A DNA stretch of 8,930 nt. It comes from Acidobacteriota bacterium. GTDB taxonomy: Bacteria > Acidobacteriota > Aminicenantia > UBA2199. Location: NCBI GenBank assembly GCA_028749105.1, contig JAQUQF010000053.1:1-8930 (forward strand), written 5' to 3'. Positions within the stretch are counted from its first letter, which is position 1; each line of letters opens with the position of its first letter. Below, in pieces: positions 6,138 to 8,930 of the stretch. Made by a program: the position numbers and the translations under genes. The notes below the pieces were generated by a model. That model had not been told where the DNA came from and ran no database searches. It saw nothing but the letters and a program-made list of their open reading frames with translations.

Positions 6138-7297
6138 GGGTAAAGGAGAAACGGCCGGACCGATTCGGCATACGCGCCGATCTCGCGCTCGATGCCATTG
6201 CGGATCCCGGCAAAGGGGGTGTTTTTCTCGATGGCGGTGCGGATCAGTTCCGAACCGCAGATCATGTCGATGGGCGGACGTTTGAATTCGAATTCATAAG
6301 GCGGGAGCTTCCATTTGAACTTCTCCGGGTGCAGACGCGCCGTCAGGCGGATCAGCTCGTAATAGGCCTGGAAGCTGCGAAAACGGCCCGGATCCAGCAC
6401 CTGGGTGAGCACCCCGCCGCAAACCCGGCCGGCATGCTTGGAAAACTCGGGCTTGAAGAAGACGGGGACGAAGCGCGCCCCCGGCAATTTCAGGCGCTGC
6501 AGCTCGCCTGCCAAGCGGAAGGGATCGACGTAGGGGGCGCCAGCCAGTTCGAAGGGCCGCGTGGTTCCACGCCCCTCGGAGAGGTCCGTCCCCTCAAGCA
6601 GCACGGCGCCGGGATAAACCAGGGCCGTGGCGAAGGAAGGCATGTTGGGAGAAGGCAGCGTCCAGTCACCGGGGAAATAGTCCCGCCGCGACCAGCCCCT
6701 GGCCTTGACCACGGTCAGGCGCACGTCCAGATTGTAATAGCTCAAAGCAAAGGAAAGGTATTCTCCGGCGCTCAGGCCGTGGCGCATGGGGACTGGCAGC
6801 TGGGCGACGATGCTGAAATGGTCAGGCCGGGCGACATTGCCCTCTAGGTCGCGGCCGTTGAGCGGATCGGGACGGTCGAGGACGATCACCTCGATGCCGC
6901 GCCCCGAAAGGAAGCGCAGCAGCATGGCCAGGTGGTTGACGAACGTGTAGACCCGCACGCCGACATCGAAGGGATCGACGAGCAGGGCGTCGATCCCTTC
7001 CAGCCACTCCGGCGCGGGCAGCAGCCTCTCGCCGTACAGGCTGCGCACCTCCACGTCGGCCATGGACCAGTGGAACGAGGGCGACGGCACCATGTTGTCC
7101 TGCTTGTCGACGAAGAACCCGTGCTGCAGCGACCAGATGGCCTGCAGCCGCCTCCCCGCCAGGCGCCGCACGACTTCATAAGTCGGCTGCCCCGCAGAAT
7201 CGATATTGGCGCTGCCGGTGACCAAGGCAATCTTTCGCCTGCCGACGATTTTCCCGTACATGCCCGGCAGGACATCTATGCCATTCAGGACATTCAC
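6134..7297 (-). CDS. namZ: DUF1343 / NamZ-like exo-beta-N-acetylmuramidase (GH171-type)
   Basis: This 387-residue protein matches the DUF1343 family, whose characterised member NamZ releases N-acetylmuramic acid from the non-reducing end of peptidoglycan fragments. Motifs in order are NGIDVLPG (5-12), GRRKIALVTG (19-28), SLQHGFF (56-62), DPFDVGVRVYTF (108-119), VLDRPDPLNG (139-148), MRHGLSAGE (171-179), PSPNMPS (215-221) and EGTDLSEGRGTTRPFELAGAP (starting 235). Most family members have PEHG where this one has LQHG (Gln58). The frame is open to a TTG at 7435, but that overlaps the rpoZ start and adds Cys-rich sequence unlike the family. The GTG at 7297 has AAGGAG nine bases upstream (7307-7312). 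With that start there is no signal peptide, so a cytoplasmic location, unlike secreted NamZ, is predicted. It is first in a unit with tsaC. Confidence 0.88.
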   Translation of the reverse strand: MNVLNGIDVLPGMYGKIVGRRKIALVTGSANIDSAGQPTYEVVRRLAGRRLQAIWSLQHGFFVDKQDNMVPSPSFHWSMADVEVRSLYGERLLPAPEWLEGIDALLVDPFDVGVRVYTFVNHLAMLLRFLSGRGIEVIVLDRPDPLNGRDLEGNVARPDHFSIVAQLPVPMRHGLSAGEYLSFALSYYNLDVRLTVVKARGWSRRDYFPGDWTLPSPNMPSFATALVYPGAVLLEGTDLSEGRGTTRPFELAGAPYVDPFRLAGELQRLKLPGARFVPVFFKPEFSKHAGRVCGGVLTQVLDPGRFRSFQAYYELIRLTARLHPEKFKWKLPPYEFEFKRPPIDMICGSELIRTAIEKNTPFAGIRNGIEREIGAYAESVRPFLLYP

Positions 7298-7318
7298 GCC
7301 GATTTGCTCCTTTTGGCA

Positions 7319-7327
7319 AGTATAACA
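7319..7327 (-). promoter_or_regulatory. Extended -10 promoter for namZ-tsaC
   Basis: The minus strand reads TGTTATACT (TATACT at 7319-7324, TG at 7326-7327). No good -35 box lies upstream. The predicted transcription start near 7312 gives a leader of about 15 nt that begins with the Shine-Dalgarno sequence. It sits in the 132-base divergent region shared with rpoZ. Confidence 0.55.
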
Positions 7328-7378
7328 CAGTTGGCTTTTCCGTGGGCAGGCGCCGGCCGCCGCACAGCGCGATTTTTC

Positions 7379-7407
7379 TTGCGCGCCGGGGCCATCTCTG
7401 ATATAAT
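7379..7407 (+). promoter_or_regulatory. Promoter for rpoZ-waaF-gmhB
   Basis: TTGCGC (7379-7384) and TATAAT (7402-7407) are separated by 17 bases, and TG at 7399-7400 makes the -10 an extended one. The predicted transcription start near 7414 gives a leader of about 16 nt, with GGAGG at 7420-7424 and the GTG at 7430. Confidence 0.7.
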
Positions 7408-7429
7408 CAATTATCTTCTGGAGGAATAT

Positions 7430-7753
7430 GTGCAAACCCTGAACGGAATAGACAGCAAATTCAGATTGGCCATCCTGGTCGCGCGCCGCGCCAAGCAGCT
7501 CATCGGCGGCGCCAGGAGGAAGATCGAGATCAAGTCGGACAACCCCCTGACCGTTGCCATGGAAGAATTCAGGCAGGGGAAAATAGATTTCAACGTCCTC
7601 AACGAGGAAGAGAATCTCTTCGCGATGGTCGACGGCGAGAGCCTGGAAGCGCCGGCAGCGGCCGTGAACGGCAGCGAGGGCGAAGAAGACGCGGACGAGC
7701 CCGAGAGCATTGAAGAGATTGAGGAAAAGGCGGAAGCGGACAGCGAATCCTGA
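7430..7753 (+). CDS. rpoZ: DNA-directed RNA polymerase subunit omega
   Basis: This 107-residue protein has the omega pattern: NGIDSKFRLAILVARRAKQL (5-24), where the family has helix residues ending in AxRAxQL, then NPLTVAMEEFRQGKI (38-52), matching the conserved P-xxxAxEEixxGKI segment. Omega binds the beta' subunit and helps RNA polymerase assembly and stability. The core is followed by a strongly acidic tail, with 14 Asp/Glu in the last 25 residues and no hydrophobic core; such tails are variable in the family. The GTG at 7430 is chosen because GGAGG (7420-7424) is five bases upstream; the ATG two bases earlier is in a frame that stops after four codons. It is the first gene of a unit with waaF and gmhB rather than following gmk, the common arrangement. 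Confidence 0.9.
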   Translation: MQTLNGIDSKFRLAILVARRAKQLIGGARRKIEIKSDNPLTVAMEEFRQGKIDFNVLNEEENLFAMVDGESLEAPAAAVNGSEGEEDADEPESIEEIEEKAEADSES

Positions 7754-7767
7754 CCCGGCGTTCCCGA

Positions 7768-8775
7768 ATGAGCACCGTCATCCGCTCACCGAACTGGATC
7801 GGAGACGGGATCATGTGCCTTCCCGCCATCCGGGCTTGCAAGCACTATTTTCCTGACGAACACCTGGCCGTGGCCGCCAAGCGCTACCTGTCCGATATCT
7901 TCCTGAACATTCCTGAGATCGACGAGATCATCCCCCTTCCCGACCGCTGGGCCGGCCTGCCCGGAGCGGGCGCACTCCGCAAAAAGCATTTCGCGCGCGG
8001 CGTCCTCTTCACCAACTCCTTTTCCTCCGCCCTGCTCTTCCGCCTGGCCGGCATCCGCTCCCTGGCCGGCTACGCCCGCGACGGCCGCGGCTGGCTGCTC
8101 ATGGACAGGGTCCCGCCGACCGCTGAGCCCGCGCACCACCAGTTTTATTACCTGAACATCATCGAACACCTCTCGGAACAGAGGAGCCGCCGCGACTTCC
8201 CGGCCGCCCTCGCCGTTTCCGCCGCTGAAAAGGGGTGGGCGCAAGGCTTCCTGCAGGAACAGGGGATCGCCCCGGAACGGCCGCTGCTGGCCATTTCACC
8301 TACCGCGGCGTACGGCAGCGCCAAGGCCTGGCCTCCCGATCGCTTCCGCGAGATCATCCGCCGCTGGGGGGAAGCCCACCCCGGAGCCGCCGTGCTGCTG
8401 CTGGGCAGCCCCTCCGAGCAGCAGAGGATCGCGGCGATCGCCGCCGGACTGCCCGGCAGCATCCTGAACCTTGCCGGCCGCCTTGACCTGCGCCGCTCCA
8501 TCGCCGTCCTGTCGCGCTGCCGGCTGTTCATCGGCAACGACTCGGGGATGATGCACATCGCCGCCGCCCTCGCCGTGCCGCTGGTCGCCGTTTTCGGCCC
8601 GACCGAGCCCGGCCGCACCGCCCCCCTCGCCACGCGCTTCCGTCTCCTGCACCACGGCGCCGACTGCGCACCCTGCCGCCGCCGCGAATGCCCGACCGAC
8701 CACCGCTGCATGACCGCCGTTGGCGTCCATGAGGTCCTGGAGGCAGGCAGAGAACTCTGGGAGGGGGGGACATGA
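7768..8775 (+). CDS. waaF: ADP-heptose:LPS heptosyltransferase (GT9, WaaF-like)
   Basis: This 335-residue glycosyltransferase family 9 protein, of usual length, transfers L-glycero-D-manno-heptose from ADP-heptose to the LPS inner core on the cytoplasmic face of the inner membrane. The N-terminus SPNWIGDGIMCLPAI (7-21) is typical, and Asp13 is the expected catalytic base. The C-terminal half has SPTAAYGSAKAWP, LLLGSPSEQ, NLAGRLDLRRSIAVL, then GNDSGMMHIAAALAVP (256-271) and FGPTEPGRTAP for nucleotide-sugar binding. It ends with a Cys-rich stretch (CAPCRRRECPTDHRCM) also seen in WaaF proteins. WaaF (second heptose) is favoured over WaaC on these motifs, but acceptor choice is not proven. It starts 14 bases after the rpoZ stop with no visible Shine-Dalgarno sequence, so reinitiation or coupling is likely. 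The next gene overlaps its stop. Confidence 0.92.
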   Translation: MSTVIRSPNWIGDGIMCLPAIRACKHYFPDEHLAVAAKRYLSDIFLNIPEIDEIIPLPDRWAGLPGAGALRKKHFARGVLFTNSFSSALLFRLAGIRSLAGYARDGRGWLLMDRVPPTAEPAHHQFYYLNIIEHLSEQRSRRDFPAALAVSAAEKGWAQGFLQEQGIAPERPLLAISPTAAYGSAKAWPPDRFREIIRRWGEAHPGAAVLLLGSPSEQQRIAAIAAGLPGSILNLAGRLDLRRSIAVLSRCRLFIGNDSGMMHIAAALAVPLVAVFGPTEPGRTAPLATRFRLLHHGADCAPCRRRECPTDHRCMTAVGVHEVLEAGRELWEGGT

Positions 8776-8930
8776 AGCGGGCGGTATTCATTGACCGCGA
8801 TGGGACGCTGGTTGAGAACCGCGGCTACATCTGCGAATTCTCCCAAGTCGGATTTTTCCCCTTCGCCGTCGCCGCCGTGCGGGCGCTGAACCGCGCCGGG
8901 TATCAAGTCATCGTGGTCAGCAACCAGTCG
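8772..8930 (+). CDS. gmhB: D-glycero-D-manno-heptose 1,7-bisphosphate 7-phosphatase, 5' part only
   Basis: The first 53 codons are present and the gene runs off the right edge. The N-terminus carries HAD motif I, FIDRDGTL (6-13), with nucleophile Asp8 and acid/base Asp10, then GYI, and motif II at the end (VVSNQS, 48-53). This DRDGTL/SNQS combination is typical of GmhB and the related histidinol-phosphatase group. Next to a heptosyltransferase the heptose role is strongly favoured: removal of the C7 phosphate on the way to ADP-heptose. The ATG overlaps the waaF stop (ATGA), with a G-rich stretch (8763-8769) as ribosome site. Metal-loop cysteines lie beyond the edge. Confidence 0.88.
   Translation, partial: MKRAVFIDRDGTLVENRGYICEFSQVGFFPFAVAAVRALNRAGYQVIVVSNQS

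Noticed and set aside
7350..7390. GC-rich repeats (GCGC-N10-GCGC and GGCGCCGGCCGCC) upstream of rpoZ as an operator
   Set aside because: The arms are very short and low-complexity; such matches are expected by chance in this GC-rich spacer.
7298..7435. 46-residue N-terminal extension of the NamZ-like protein from TTG 7435
   Set aside because: It would overlap the rpoZ start and both divergent promoters, contains no signal peptide, and is unlike the family; GTG 7297 has AAGGAG.
1..8930. CRISPR array, insertion sequence, tRNA or rRNA gene, defence island
   Set aside because: No regular repeats, transposase motifs, tRNA-like folds or defence-gene domains were seen; nearly all sequence is accounted for by housekeeping and envelope genes.

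Overview
The window is GC-rich bacterial chromosome. It has nine protein genes, two of them cut by the window edges, almost no spare DNA, and no sign of phage, insertion sequence, CRISPR or RNA gene. The organism is very probably a diderm (Gram-negative type) anaerobe or microaerobe. Evidence for this is an LptC/LptA-like LPS-bridge protein, an ADP-heptose glycosyltransferase of the WaaF type, a GmhB heptose phosphatase, and a rubrerythrin pair of the kind used against oxygen stress by anaerobes. A non-sporulation SpoIVB (S55) peptidase-domain protein and a DUF1343/NamZ protein fit a deep-branching lineage such as Aminicenantes/Acidobacteriota, but that placement is inference from gene content only.

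Layout. Six genes and one partial gene lie on the minus strand, read from about 7300 down to 1: namZ-like exo-muramidase (7297-6134), Sua5/TsaC threonylcarbamoyl-AMP synthase (6137-5517, ATGA overlap), rubrerythrin (5454-4870), a rubredoxin-less diiron ferritin-like protein (4836-4333), a polytopic GT-C-like membrane protein with a jelly-roll insert (4167-2344), a long LptC/LptA-like protein (2261-369), and the 5' part of an S55 protein (266 to the edge). On the plus strand, diverging from namZ, are rpoZ (7430-7753), a waaF-like heptosyltransferase (7768-8775) and the 5' part of gmhB (8772 to the edge).

Transcription. A sigma70-like promoter can be read by eye in nearly every intergenic gap: upstream of the S55 gene, the LptC/A-like gene, the membrane protein, rubrerythrin, namZ and rpoZ. 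The minus strand is therefore probably several short units (namZ-sua5; rbr-ferritin-like; membrane protein; lptC/A-like; S55) and the plus strand one operon (rpoZ-waaF-gmhB). Several promoters lie so close to the start codon that the predicted leaders are only about 12-16 nt.

Function. The common theme is the envelope: LPS inner-core heptose supply and transfer (gmhB, waaF), LPS transport across the periplasm (LptC/A-like), a probable surface-glycan membrane transferase, and muropeptide-sugar release (NamZ-like). Housekeeping genes for RNA polymerase omega and tRNA t6A synthesis and a peroxide/oxygen defence pair are interleaved. No wholly new system is evident. The most unusual items are the jelly-roll insertion in the membrane protein, the very long LptC/LptA-like bridge, the Glu-to-Gln change in the NamZ signature motif, and a palindrome over the rubrerythrin promoter.
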